DNA of 64,000 nucleotides, taken from Candidatus Eiseniibacteriota bacterium (lineage in GTDB: Bacteria; Eisenbacteria; RBG-16-71-46; CAIMUX01). Under the pieces are notes generated by a model. It saw nothing but the letters and a program-made list of their open reading frames with translations. It searched no databases and had not been told where the DNA came from. The stretch lies in contig JACKCR010000002.1 of assembly GCA_020633975.1 (NCBI GenBank), positions 1,860,001 to 1,924,000 on the forward strand, written 5' to 3'. Positions 9,389 to 17,508 of the stretch are shown here, one piece after another; position 1 is the first letter of the stretch, and each line of letters opens with the position of its first letter. The position numbers were made by a program, and so were the translations under genes.

Positions 9389-10018
9389 CTGCCAAACGTT
9401 CCCGAGGCTCCCGCCGACGCAGAGGGCCAGGACAACTGTGTCACCTCTGCGCTCGCCGGCCGGGGACGGTCACTCCACAACGTCAACCGAATGCCCGCCG
9501 ACCGGAAGCAGATCCTCCACAGTGGCAGCTCGCCGCGCGGCAAGCCGCCGCAGCGATTCCGAAACGTCACCTCGCCGCTCGGCGGGCGGCGGCAGCCGGT
9601 CAACAACGTAACCTCGGCGCCCACTGAACGGGGTCAACGGGGTAGCAGTGTCACCGGCGGGCCTGCCGACCGCGACTACGGGGTCAACAGTGTTACCTCG
9701 GGATCCGTCGACCGGGGGCACCGACTCCACAGTTTCACCGGGCGGCCCGTCGACCGGAGGCACCGATTCCACAGTTGCACCGGGAGGCCCGCCGACCGGA
9801 CGCAGCGACTCCACACTTTCACAGGGAGGCCCGCCGAGCGGAGCCAGCGACTTCGCAGTTTGACCGGGCGGCCCGCCAAGCAGCGACGGCGACTCCATGG
9901 TGCCACCCGGGTCCCCGCCGACCGGTGGTAGCGATTCCACAGTGTCACGCAGGACGCCGCCGACCCGCCGCGACGTTTCGACGATGCAACCCAAGGCGTC
10001 GCCGCTCCGCGGGAATCT
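9389..10018. repeat. 42-bp tandem repeat array (minisatellite), about 15 units
   Basis: Contiguous 42-bp units, phased at 9389, 9431, 9473 and so on to 9977. The core resembles TCCACAGTGTCACC followed by GGCCCGCCGACCGG. Outer units are more diverged than the middle ones (9683-9934). As 42 is a multiple of three, frames stay open across it. A minus-strand frame at 10150-9470 reads 14-residue repeats of the form SLPPVGGPPGxTVE; a plus frame at 9365-9931 reads Arg-rich repeats. The minus frame looks more protein-like, but its GTG start sits in the terminator hairpin, so no gene is called. The rest of 9348-10258 shows nothing else recognised apart from that hairpin. Confidence 0.85.
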
Positions 10019-10116
10019 GGCTTGAACCCCGGCGCGCCAGACGAGACGCACGCTGGCAGCGATGGGCGTAGGCACTCGGCTCGATCGTGTCCGGACAGTG
10101 TCCGACCGGATGTGAG

Positions 10117-10146
10117 AACGGGGCAGCGATGAAGTGCTGCCCCGTT
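10117..10146. terminator. hairpin downstream of mdh
   Basis: Perfect 11-bp stem AACGGGGCAGC/GCTGCCCCGTT with an 8-base loop, about 110 bp past the mdh stop codon. There is only a weak T-run on either strand. Confidence 0.6.
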
Positions 10147-10258
10147 TCACACCCGCCGAGCGGGTACTCTTGGCGCGCCCCGGTCCAGGGGCGACGGTCG
10201 AATCGCACCGCCCCGCCGCTCCGGTCTTCGAGCGGGCCTGCCCAGGCCCGCCTCGTCC

Positions 10259-11239
10259 CTATCCGAGCAGTCCCTGAACCGTCTCGCGCTCGTTCTGGAG
10301 TTCCGCGATCGACTTCTGGAACTTCTCCTTACCGAAGTCGGAGAAGTCGAGGCCCTTGACCACGTCGTACGTACCGTCGCCCTTGCAGGTGACGGGAACG
10401 GAGCAGAGAAGGCCCTCGGGAATGCCATAGGTGCCGTCCGAGACGACCGCCATGCTCGTCCACTCGCCCTTCGGCGTGCCCTGGTAGAGGTAGCGGGCAT
10501 GGTCGAGCGCCGAACTCGCGGCCGACATCGCGGAGGACTTGCCTCGCGCGTCGATGATCGCCTTGCCGCGCTCCTGAACGGTCGGAATGAACGTGTCCTT
10601 CATCCAGGCTTCGTCACCGATCACTTCCGGCGCAGGCTTTCCGCCGATGGTGCAGTGACGCCAGTCCGGGAACTGCGTGTTCGAGTGGTTGCCCCAGATG
10701 ATCACGTTCTTCACGTCGGTCGAATGGACACCCGCCTTGGCCGCGAGCTGGGCCATGGCGCGGTTGTGGTCGAGCTGCGTCATCGCGGTCCAGCGGTCCG
10801 CCGGGATCGACTTCGCGTTGTTCATCGCGATCAGGCAGTTCGTGTTGCACGGGTTTCCGACGACCACGACCCGCACGTCCTTCGACGCGACCTTCTCGAT
10901 CGCCTTGCCCTGTCCGGTGAAGATCGGGCCGTTGTCGAGGAGGAGATCCTTCCGCTCCATCCCCGCCGTACGCGGCTTGCTTCCGACGAGAAGGGCGAGA
11001 TCGACGCCTTCGAACGCCTCTTCGAGCTTGTCCGTGCAGACGATCCCCTTGAGGAGCGGGAATGCGCAGTCATCGAGCTCCATCGCAACGCCCTTGAGCG
11101 CCTGGAGGGCGGGTCCGAGCTCGAGGCACTGGAGGATGACTTCTACGTTGGGGCCGAACACCTCACCTGCCGCGATCCGCGGCACGAGGCTGTAGCCGAT
11201 CTGCCCGGCGGCTCCAGTGACGGCAACTCTCTTGACCAT
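10259..11239 (-). CDS. mdh: malate dehydrogenase (NAD-dependent)
   Basis: Interconverts malate and oxaloacetate in the TCA cycle. 326 aa, standard for the cytosolic-type (type 2) bacterial enzyme. Seen: dinucleotide-binding [17 protein letters not shown] at the N terminus, the mobile loop with [13 protein letters not shown] (substrate Args), [11 protein letters not shown], the LDHNRA segment and the proton-acceptor His185 in [24 protein letters not shown] lies before the ATG at 11239. It appears monocistronic, with a hairpin about 110 bp downstream. Confidence 0.97.
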   Translation of the reverse strand: MVKRVAVTGAAGQIGYSLVPRIAAGEVFGPNVEVILQCLELGPALQALKGVAMELDDCAFPLLKGIVCTDKLEEAFEGVDLALLVGSKPRTAGMERKDLLLDNGPIFTGQGKAIEKVASKDVRVVVVGNPCNTNCLIAMNNAKSIPADRWTAMTQLDHNRAMAQLAAKAGVHSTDVKNVIIWGNHSNTQFPDWRHCTIGGKPAPEVIGDEAWMKDTFIPTVQERGKAIIDARGKSSAMSAASSALDHARYLYQGTPKGEWTSMAVVSDGTYGIPEGLLCSVPVTCKGDGTYDVVKGLDFSDFGKEKFQKSIAELQNERETVQGLLG

Positions 11240-11390
11240 GGTTCAGCTCCCCTTTCTCGGGATGGTTGGTATCCCCGGACGAAGCGCCGAGTATGGCACG
11301 GAGGGTTACCCCCGACAACGAAGGGGCGCAATCGGGAGTTTCCGAAACCAGGCGCAGCCCGCCGGAGACGGGGCGCTCGAACGCCGCGGA

Positions 11391-13253
11391 TTACCGCCCG
11401 ATGGCACCGTCCCCCAACTCCCGCGCCCGCGACTCCGCGTTTCGAGCGGCGGTCGAGTCGCCGAGGGCTGCGCAGAGCCTGGCCAGGTAGGTCCAGAGAG
11501 TCGGGTCGTCCGGGTGGTACCGGATGGCTCGTTCGAGGTATCCGCGCGCGGCGTCCCCCTCTCCGGACTGCGCAGCCTCGACGGCACGGGCTGAGAGGCG
11601 GGCCACGAGCGTGGTGTCGTAGGAATCCAGGATCGGATGGTCCGGGAAGCGCTTCCTCGCTTCGTTCCACGCGGCCTCCGTTCCCTCCAGATCGCCGAGC
11701 TGGTCGAGACCGGCTCCGAGGGAGAGATACGCAGCCACGATTTCGGGATCGATCGAGAGGGCATACCGAAGGTGGTCCACCGCTTCTTCGATCAGAGCCC
11801 GCCGTTCCGGACGCCCCTCCTCCAACCGGAAGGCACGCGCGAGAAGGGATCGCCCCGCGTTCGTTCGGACTCGGGCGGACTCGGGCACCACCTGGACGTC
11901 GTGGATGAAGAGCGTCTCGTCATCGTGCCAGTCCGGGTTCCGGGCCAGGGTCCAGTGGGAGTGGAGGAGCACGACGAGGCCGGTGAGGCCGAACGCGGCG
12001 GCGCGAACCCCGACCGGGCGGGTGCGAGCGAGCCCCCAACCGAAGACGCTCGCTACCACCATCGCGAACGCCGCGGATCCGTGGTAGACGAGCCGTTCCC
12101 CCATCGTCGCTCCGATCTCGAGGAAGAGGTTCGAGATGAGCGATAGGTGCGCGAGGTAGAACGCTGCGGCAAACCCGATCCAATGTCGCCGTACGATCCC
12201 ACCGATCGAGACGAGGACGATCCCAGCGTGCAGAGCGAAGGAGAGCCAAACGACCGGATCCGCAAAGGTCCGGTAGGGAAAGACCCTGTACCCATAGTCA
12301 CAGGCCAGCGGATGCGGCCAGACGAGAAGGCGAAGATACTCGAGCAGCACGACGATCTTGCTCGCCCATTCCTCTGCGGGAGTGGCCAGGAGATAAGGAT
12401 CGTTGAGCAGATCGACTGCCTCGACCGTCCCGAACCCGCTCGCGTGGAGCCGTAGAGGCAGATAGACGACGAGCGCAACGACGACGGGAAGCGCGGCCCG
12501 GAGGCTGCCCCCCACGGATTCGCCTCGGAAGACATAGTGGGCGAGCGGAAGGAGGACGAGCAGCGTGACCGCGTACTCCTTGGAGAGGAGCGCGAGGAAC
12601 ACCACGAACGCGACGGCGAGAAGGCGGATGCCGCCAGGGCCACGAGCCCGGCGGGCGCCCACCCTTCTCGGCGGCCCGAGCGAGAGCCAGGTCGCGAAGA
12701 GGACGAAGACGAGCGAGAGCAGCTCGTCCCGCCCCTTCACGTTCGCAACCACCTCCGTGTGGATCGGATGCACGGCGAAGAGCAGGGCCGCGAGGAAAGG
12801 CCACGAGAGGAGTTGGCTTCCGACCGACCGACCTTCGCCGCGTCGCTCTCTCCGCTCCTCACCGCGGCTCCTCCACCCCGTCCGCCTCAACACGACGAAG
12901 AGCAGGACGCAGGTGAGTGCGTACAAGAGAACGTTGCCGGCGTGGGCGATCCGCGGATCGGTCCCGAAGAACTGCACCTCGCAGGCGAAGGTGACGAGTG
13001 AGAGCGGACGGTAGCGACCACCGGACAGTTCCTGCTCTCGACCCATCGACTCGTAGAGGTGAGCGTAGGCATCGGAGCCGAGGAGTCGCGGGATTCCCCG
13101 CAGTCCAGCCTGTACCGAGGGGTTCTCCGTGTAGACGAGATCGTCGTCGAACGCCCACTCGTGGCCGAGCGTGTTCGCGTAGAGGCCGATCGCGAAGGCT
13201 ACGAGCAGCACGAGCGGGAACGCGATCGCTCTGAAACGTCCTCCGATGCCCAC
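11391..13253 (-). CDS. TPR-containing integral membrane glycosyltransferase-like protein (TMTC/DUF1736-like)
   Basis: About 620 aa. Many hydrophobic helices fill residues 1 to about 430. The first periplasmic loop carries HEWAFDDDLVYTENPSVQ, an acidic motif typical of GT-C fold, TMTC-like proteins. The C-terminal about 180 residues form tetratricopeptide repeats (HLRYALSIDPEIVAAYLSLG, YLERAIRYHPDDPTLWTYLA). By family it would transfer a lipid-linked sugar to an exocytoplasmic acceptor; the substrate is unknown. Start chosen: GTG at 13253 after a G-rich tract. The frame stays open to 13598, but that extension is low-complexity, Arg/Ser-rich and unlike protein. Confidence 0.72.
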   Translation of the reverse strand: MGIGGRFRAIAFPLVLLVAFAIGLYANTLGHEWAFDDDLVYTENPSVQAGLRGIPRLLGSDAYAHLYESMGREQELSGGRYRPLSLVTFACEVQFFGTDPRIAHAGNVLLYALTCVLLFVVLRRTGWRSRGEERRERRGEGRSVGSQLLSWPFLAALLFAVHPIHTEVVANVKGRDELLSLVFVLFATWLSLGPPRRVGARRARGPGGIRLLAVAFVVFLALLSKEYAVTLLVLLPLAHYVFRGESVGGSLRAALPVVVALVVYLPLRLHASGFGTVEAVDLLNDPYLLATPAEEWASKIVVLLEYLRLLVWPHPLACDYGYRVFPYRTFADPVVWLSFALHAGIVLVSIGGIVRRHWIGFAAAFYLAHLSLISNLFLEIGATMGERLVYHGSAAFAMVVASVFGWGLARTRPVGVRAAAFGLTGLVVLLHSHWTLARNPDWHDDETLFIHDVQVVPESARVRTNAGRSLLARAFRLEEGRPERRALIEEAVDHLRYALSIDPEIVAAYLSLGAGLDQLGDLEGTEAAWNEARKRFPDHPILDSYDTTLVARLSARAVEAAQSGEGDAARGYLERAIRYHPDDPTLWTYLARLCAALGDSTAARNAESRARELGDGAIGR

Positions 13254-13454
13254 AGCCCCCCCCTGGCTTTCCGCGTCGACCTCGACGGACAACGATCCGG
13301 CACTCGCCAGCTGCCCGCTGTGGTCCGGCTGGCCCGAGCCTCCCACTCCGGGGGAATCTACCACTGCCGCACACCGTGTCGCGTGCGTTCGCAGGCCGAG
13401 TTTGGAGGTCGGGTGGCCGGACGAGCTACCGGGTGAGACGCCGGCCAAGTACGG

Positions 13455-13498
13455 CCAAGACGGCCCGCGGTGTCTTTGCACACCACGCGCCGTCTTGG
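13455..13498. terminator. long hairpin after the exported 231-aa gene
   Basis: Stem beginning CCAAGACGG and closing CCGTCTTGG, continuing inward as CGCGGTGT/ACACCACG-type pairs with one mismatch and a small CTTTGC loop. It lies about 33 bp past the stop of the minus-strand gene ending at 13531. There is no long T-run, so it may be a terminator or a 3' RNA stabiliser. Confidence 0.55.
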
Positions 13499-13530
13499 TT
13501 CGAGTCGCCCGTCGCCGGTGCGAAGGTGGA

Positions 13531-14226
13531 TCAATACTCCTGGATCTGGACTCGCTTCGCGAAGTCGTCCTCAGAGACCGATCCGTTCGCGGCCGCACGC
13601 AGATCCGAGATCTTCACGGTCATCTCCAAGGTGCGGATGTCGCGGTCCCAGAAGAGGTCGTCATCGCCGAGGCATGCAACGACGGTCACGGTCTCGTTGG
13701 CACCGATCGACTCCATCGTGTCGCCGAAGTCGTAGAGGAGGTCGAACACCTCTTGCTTGCCGCGCTCGAAGAGACGCTCTTCGCGGTCCGTGTACCGATC
13801 GCGGCGGGATTCGTCCTTGTCATCGCGGTCACGCTCACGACGATCCCTCCGGTCGCGCCAATCGTCGTCATCCCACCATCCGACGTTGAAGCGGAACTTC
13901 CGTCCCCAGTCGCGATCGACGAGCGACGCCTGGAACGTGTAGATCACACCGTGTCCCGCCACGTAGTAGCCGCGCGTGTTGTCGCGCCCGGGAACGAGCC
14001 AGTTCGGGGAGTCGATGAGCATGTCGTCCATGACGCGCTCGAACATCCGGATCTCCCGCTGCGCCTTCTTGCTCGGCGGATCCGCCTGAGCGACGCCGAG
14101 CGACAGGACGAGGAGGCCCGTCACCGCAAGCGCGACGAAGGTTCCCACCCACGCCCAACGACGATCCCGCCGATTCCAACCTCCCGCCAGCTGCGTTGCA
14201 TCCTTCATCTTCATGTTCCGATCCAT
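13531..14226 (-). CDS. exported hypothetical protein with Arg/Asp-rich segment
   Basis: About 231 aa. The N-terminal positively charged segment and hydrophobic helix (VGTFVALAVTGLLVLSLGVAQA) form a signal peptide. The mature part has LVPGRDNTRGYYVAGHGVIYTFQASL, then a strongly charged stretch of alternating Arg and Asp (about residues 125-150), then a C-terminal alpha/beta region (ETVTVVACLGDDDLFWDRD, then LEMTVKISDL). AAGGAGGG lies eight bases before the ATG at 14226. No enzyme family recognised. It has the look of a periplasmic protein with a basic/acidic linker. Followed by a strong hairpin. Confidence 0.65.
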   Translation of the reverse strand: MDRNMKMKDATQLAGGWNRRDRRWAWVGTFVALAVTGLLVLSLGVAQADPPSKKAQREIRMFERVMDDMLIDSPNWLVPGRDNTRGYYVAGHGVIYTFQASLVDRDWGRKFRFNVGWWDDDDWRDRRDRRERDRDDKDESRRDRYTDREERLFERGKQEVFDLLYDFGDTMESIGANETVTVVACLGDDDLFWDRDIRTLEMTVKISDLRAAANGSVSEDDFAKRVQIQEY

Positions 14227-14375
14227 CTGCTGAGCCCTCCTTCTGGTCCTCTCGACCGGCGACCTAGACGCGGCAGTTCGTCTGTCCGGTCGGCCCTGGT
14301 CTTGCATCCACTCGGGAGGACGGGGCACAGGGCGGTGGCGTTCAAAGCCGAGGCTCAGTATGCGGCCCTTTCCGG

Positions 14376-14381
14376 TATACT
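14376..14381 (+). promoter_or_regulatory. possible -10 element
   Basis: TATACT 60 bp before the ATG of the nuclease-fold gene at 14441, in the context CCGGTATACTGGGG. The same hexamer occurs before the OmpA-like gene at 24336. No clear -35 box was found at the right distance. Confidence 0.3.
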
Positions 14382-14440
14382 GGGGAATCGCCCATTCGCA
14401 GCCCGGGCCTGGTGGTCCCGGGAAACCAAAGAGGAATCCG

Positions 14441-16435
14441 ATGTCTCAGTCCCGTCTTCTGCCCACTCTCCGGGGGTGCGCCGCCACCGCCCTCGGCCCT
14501 CTCGGAACGCGCGCCCTCGGCGTGCTCGGCGCCGTCACCTTGACCGCACTCGCCGTATCGCCGGCACAGGCCATCCGCGTGGCTAGCTACAACTTGCTGA
14601 ACTACTCGAGCGGCCGCGAAGCCCAGTTCCGGGTCACTCTCGGGTACATGGACGTGGACGTCCTGTTCGTCGAGGAGATCCTCTCCCAGACCGCCGTCAA
14701 CCAGTTCAAGACCCAGGTTCTCGACGTGCTGAATCCTGGGGAGTGGGCGGCGGCTCCGTTCGTGAACGGCCCGGACACGGACTCGGGGATGTTCTATCGG
14801 ACGGCCAAAGTCCAGTTCATCGATCACGTCGTCATTCCGACAGCGCTCCGGGACATCGACGAATACACGTTCAGGCCGGTCGGATACGACGATTCTTCGG
14901 CCAACATCCGCGGGTACGTCGTCCACTTGAAGGCCAGCCAGGGCTCGACCGAGGAGCAGCAGCGTCTGGCCGAAGTCCAGCTCATGCGCGCCCGGATGGA
15001 AACCTTCCCCGCCGGACAGAACTACTTCATCACCGGCGACTTCAACATCTACACGAGTACCGAGCCGGCCTACGCCTACATGCTCAGCACCACGGGGGGC
15101 ACCGCCGGCGTCGTCCAAGACCCGATCGCCGCACCGGGGAACTGGCACAACAATGGCTCGTTCGCCTCGATCCACACGCAGTCCCCTCGCACCACCCAGT
15201 TCGGTGGCGGGGCCAACGGTGGGCTCGACGACCGGTTCGACATGCTCCTCGTCTCCCCGAGCTCGATGGACGACGAGGGCTGGGACTGCCTCACCTCGAC
15301 CTATCGCGCCGTCGGACAGGACGGCCTCCACTTCAACCTCGCGGTCATCGACAACCCGCCGAACCAGGACGTACCGCAGGAAGTGGCCCAGGCCCTCCAC
15401 GACGGCTCGGATCACCTGCCGCTCATGGTCGACTTCCAGGTTCCCCCGATCCTCGAAACGGTCACCGACATCGCGCTCGGGCCGGTGTTCGTCGGGGGCT
15501 CTGCGCAGACGATCATCCCGGTCTCGAACGCAGCTTCCGCGCCAGCGGACGAGCTCGACTACTTCTTCGTCGGCGCGACCGGATTCGTCGTGCCCGCGGG
15601 CAGCTTCACGGCTGAGGCGGAGGAGACTCCGAACCAGCACATCGTGAGCCTAGACACGGGGACGGCCGCGCTCTACGCGGACGCGATCCAGATCGTCACC
15701 GACGACCCGGACGAAGAGACCCGGTACGTCTCGGCCACCGGCGCCGTCTTCCGTCACGCCGTCCCGAGCCTTGCAGGCGACACGTCCGTGACCGCGGGAA
15801 CGCTCGACTTCGGCTCGCAGGCGCCGGGGCCGTTCCCCACGCAGGACGCCGTCGTCTGGAACCTCGACTACGACGCGATCCAGGGACTTCTCGATGTCTA
15901 CGACGCCGAACTCACGGGGGACGCTCGGTTCTCCTTCTCGGCGCCGTTCGACGCCCGCCAGATCGGCGACACTCCCGAAGCGTGGACGCTCGAGTTCGAC
16001 GGAGTCGGTGCACCGCTCGGCGTCTACGAGGCGACCCTCGTCTTCCACACGCGCGATCAGCAGGACGTGCCGGGCGCGCTCGATCAGGCCGACCTCACGC
16101 TCTCGCTCGTCGCGAACGTCAACGACGCCTCGGACGTCTACTCTCCGGTGGACCAGTGGGAAACGAAGCTCCGTGGCATCGAGCCGAACCCGTTCGCGAA
16201 CGGGACGGACGTCGTCTTCTCGCTCGCGCAGCCGAGCCAGATCCGCCTCGCTGTCTATGATGCGGGAGGACGGGCGCTCCGCACTCTCGCGGGCGGCACG
16301 ATGGTCGCCGGCGAGCACCGGATCTCCTGGGACGGACGGGACGATCTGGGCCGCGAACTCGGCGCCGGAATCTACTTCTTGCGGCTGACGACACCTGCTG
16401 GTGGAGAGACCAAGCACGTCGTGAAGATCCGCTGA
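14441..16435 (+). CDS. exported endonuclease/exonuclease/phosphatase-fold protein with FlgD-like C terminus
   Basis: About 664 aa. A signal peptide ends near SPAQA. Residues about 45-320 form an EEP (DNase I-like) domain: IRVASYNLLNY at its start, LFVEEILSQ, the central FITGDFNIYT with catalytic Asp/Asn, and a final DGSDHLPLMVDF with the conserved Asp-His pair. Two Ig-like or choice-of-anchor domains follow. The last 85 residues are the FlgD-like module (GIEPNPFANGTDVVFSL, then SWDGRDDLGRELGAGIYFLRL). Likely a secreted or surface phosphodiesterase or nuclease; the actual substrate (DNA, lipid or other) is unknown. GAGGA lies seven bases before the ATG. Confidence 0.82.
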   Translation: MSQSRLLPTLRGCAATALGPLGTRALGVLGAVTLTALAVSPAQAIRVASYNLLNYSSGREAQFRVTLGYMDVDVLFVEEILSQTAVNQFKTQVLDVLNPGEWAAAPFVNGPDTDSGMFYRTAKVQFIDHVVIPTALRDIDEYTFRPVGYDDSSANIRGYVVHLKASQGSTEEQQRLAEVQLMRARMETFPAGQNYFITGDFNIYTSTEPAYAYMLSTTGGTAGVVQDPIAAPGNWHNNGSFASIHTQSPRTTQFGGGANGGLDDRFDMLLVSPSSMDDEGWDCLTSTYRAVGQDGLHFNLAVIDNPPNQDVPQEVAQALHDGSDHLPLMVDFQVPPILETVTDIALGPVFVGGSAQTIIPVSNAASAPADELDYFFVGATGFVVPAGSFTAEAEETPNQHIVSLDTGTAALYADAIQIVTDDPDEETRYVSATGAVFRHAVPSLAGDTSVTAGTLDFGSQAPGPFPTQDAVVWNLDYDAIQGLLDVYDAELTGDARFSFSAPFDARQIGDTPEAWTLEFDGVGAPLGVYEATLVFHTRDQQDVPGALDQADLTLSLVANVNDASDVYSPVDQWETKLRGIEPNPFANGTDVVFSLAQPSQIRLAVYDAGGRALRTLAGGTMVAGEHRISWDGRDDLGRELGAGIYFLRLTTPAGGETKHVVKIR

Positions 16436-16483
16436 TCGAAGTCGACGAGGTCTCTCGTAACCGAGAGGGCTCTTCCCAACGTG

Positions 16484-16516
16484 ACGGCTCCTCCCGCCCT
16501 CGGCGGAAGGAGCCGT
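16484..16516. terminator. bidirectional terminator hairpin
   Basis: Fifteen-pair stem ACGGCTCCTCCCGCC/GGCGGAAGGAGCCGT with one mismatch and a 3-base loop. It lies between the convergent genes ending at 16435 and 16525. Confidence 0.75.
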
Positions 16517-16524
16517 TCGCGTTC

Positions 16525-17508
16525 TCATGCCGATGCTTCCTCTCGGTTCCCGTGCCGGTCCAACGCAACCCTAGCCCGGATCACGTTCGACGCCAACGTG
16601 GTGAGGAACTCCTCGGCCATGTCGAAGTGGTCTTCCATGATGTCGAGGAACGCGTTCGACTCGGACCGGAACGTGACGAGATCGGTCTCGGCCGTCGCTT
16701 GGTACCAACGCGGCTCCCTCGCCTGCGATTCGAGGTTGCCAACCGGATACCCCACGGTGGAATGGAATACGCGACCGTCCGGGAGTCGGCAGTGGACACG
16801 TCCGCGAATGATGAAGTGCGCGAACCCGGACGGTTCCCAGGGCCTCCAGAGCACGGTGCCCGCAGGGATCCGCCGTTCTTCGAGCGTGCGCGAGAACTCG
16901 ATGATCGCCTCGAGACTCGCCCGCTTGAAGACTCCCGTCCCTCGCATCGCGATGAGACGCTCCACCAGTTCGATCGGTCGGTCGGCCGGAACCGGAGGCG
17001 GGTCGACCACTCCTGAGAGCACGGTGCCATCCGTGATCATCTGTCGGTACACCAGGAGTTCGGAGGCGACCTCGCGCATGGTCCGAACGAAGATCGTGAA
17101 CCGGTCTTCCAAGATGTCCCAGAGGATGTCGCGTTCGAGCTGGAGCGCCGCTACGTCCGACTCCGCAACACAGCGCTGATCCAGCTCCTGCCCCGCGAGA
17201 AGCGAGATCAACCCAACGGTCCCCCCGGCATGGACCAACGCAGGCTCCGGCCCCTGTCCTTCTATCCGGACGTCCCCCTCCACGATGAGATAGGCAAGTC
17301 CCTTCCCTCGCCCATCGCCCACCAGCACCTCGCCGGAACGGAAGGACACCTCGCGTACGTTCTGCCCGAGGAGCAGGATCTCGTCCATCGGAAGTTGATC
17401 GAAGGCAGAAACGCTGCGCAGATACCGCAGCCGTTCCAACGGACCGACGAAGTGCATCTTTGCCGGGGCAGCACCCACGGCACCCCGACGTCGCCACCAC
17501 TTCGTCAC
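16525..17508 (-). CDS. double cyclic-nucleotide-binding-domain protein
   Basis: 327 aa with two CRP-like beta-roll domains (about residues 35-130 and 195-300). The first has SGEVLVGDGRGKGLAYLIVEG, the second AGTVLWRPWEPSGFAHFIIR and VGNLESQAREPRWYQATAETD; the latter keeps the acidic and Arg positions of a phosphate-binding cassette. There is no helix-turn-helix, so it is not a CRP-type transcription factor. GTG start at 17508, overlapping the stop of the upstream transporter gene (GTGA), so it is probably a translationally coupled sensor or regulatory partner of that transporter. Ligand unknown. Confidence 0.75.
   Translation of the reverse strand: MTKWWRRRGAVGAAPAKMHFVGPLERLRYLRSVSAFDQLPMDEILLLGQNVREVSFRSGEVLVGDGRGKGLAYLIVEGDVRIEGQGPEPALVHAGGTVGLISLLAGQELDQRCVAESDVAALQLERDILWDILEDRFTIFVRTMREVASELLVYRQMITDGTVLSGVVDPPPVPADRPIELVERLIAMRGTGVFKRASLEAIIEFSRTLEERRIPAGTVLWRPWEPSGFAHFIIRGRVHCRLPDGRVFHSTVGYPVGNLESQAREPRWYQATAETDLVTFRSESNAFLDIMEDHFDMAEEFLTTLASNVIRARVALDRHGNREEASA

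Noticed and set aside
9389-10018. CRISPR array
   Set aside because: Units are contiguous 42-bp tandem copies with no spacers and gradual divergence; no cas genes nearby.
13490-13512. GGTTCGAGTC motif resembling a tRNA T-loop
   Set aside because: The flanking bases do not form the 5-bp T-stem and no acceptor or anticodon arm can be drawn.
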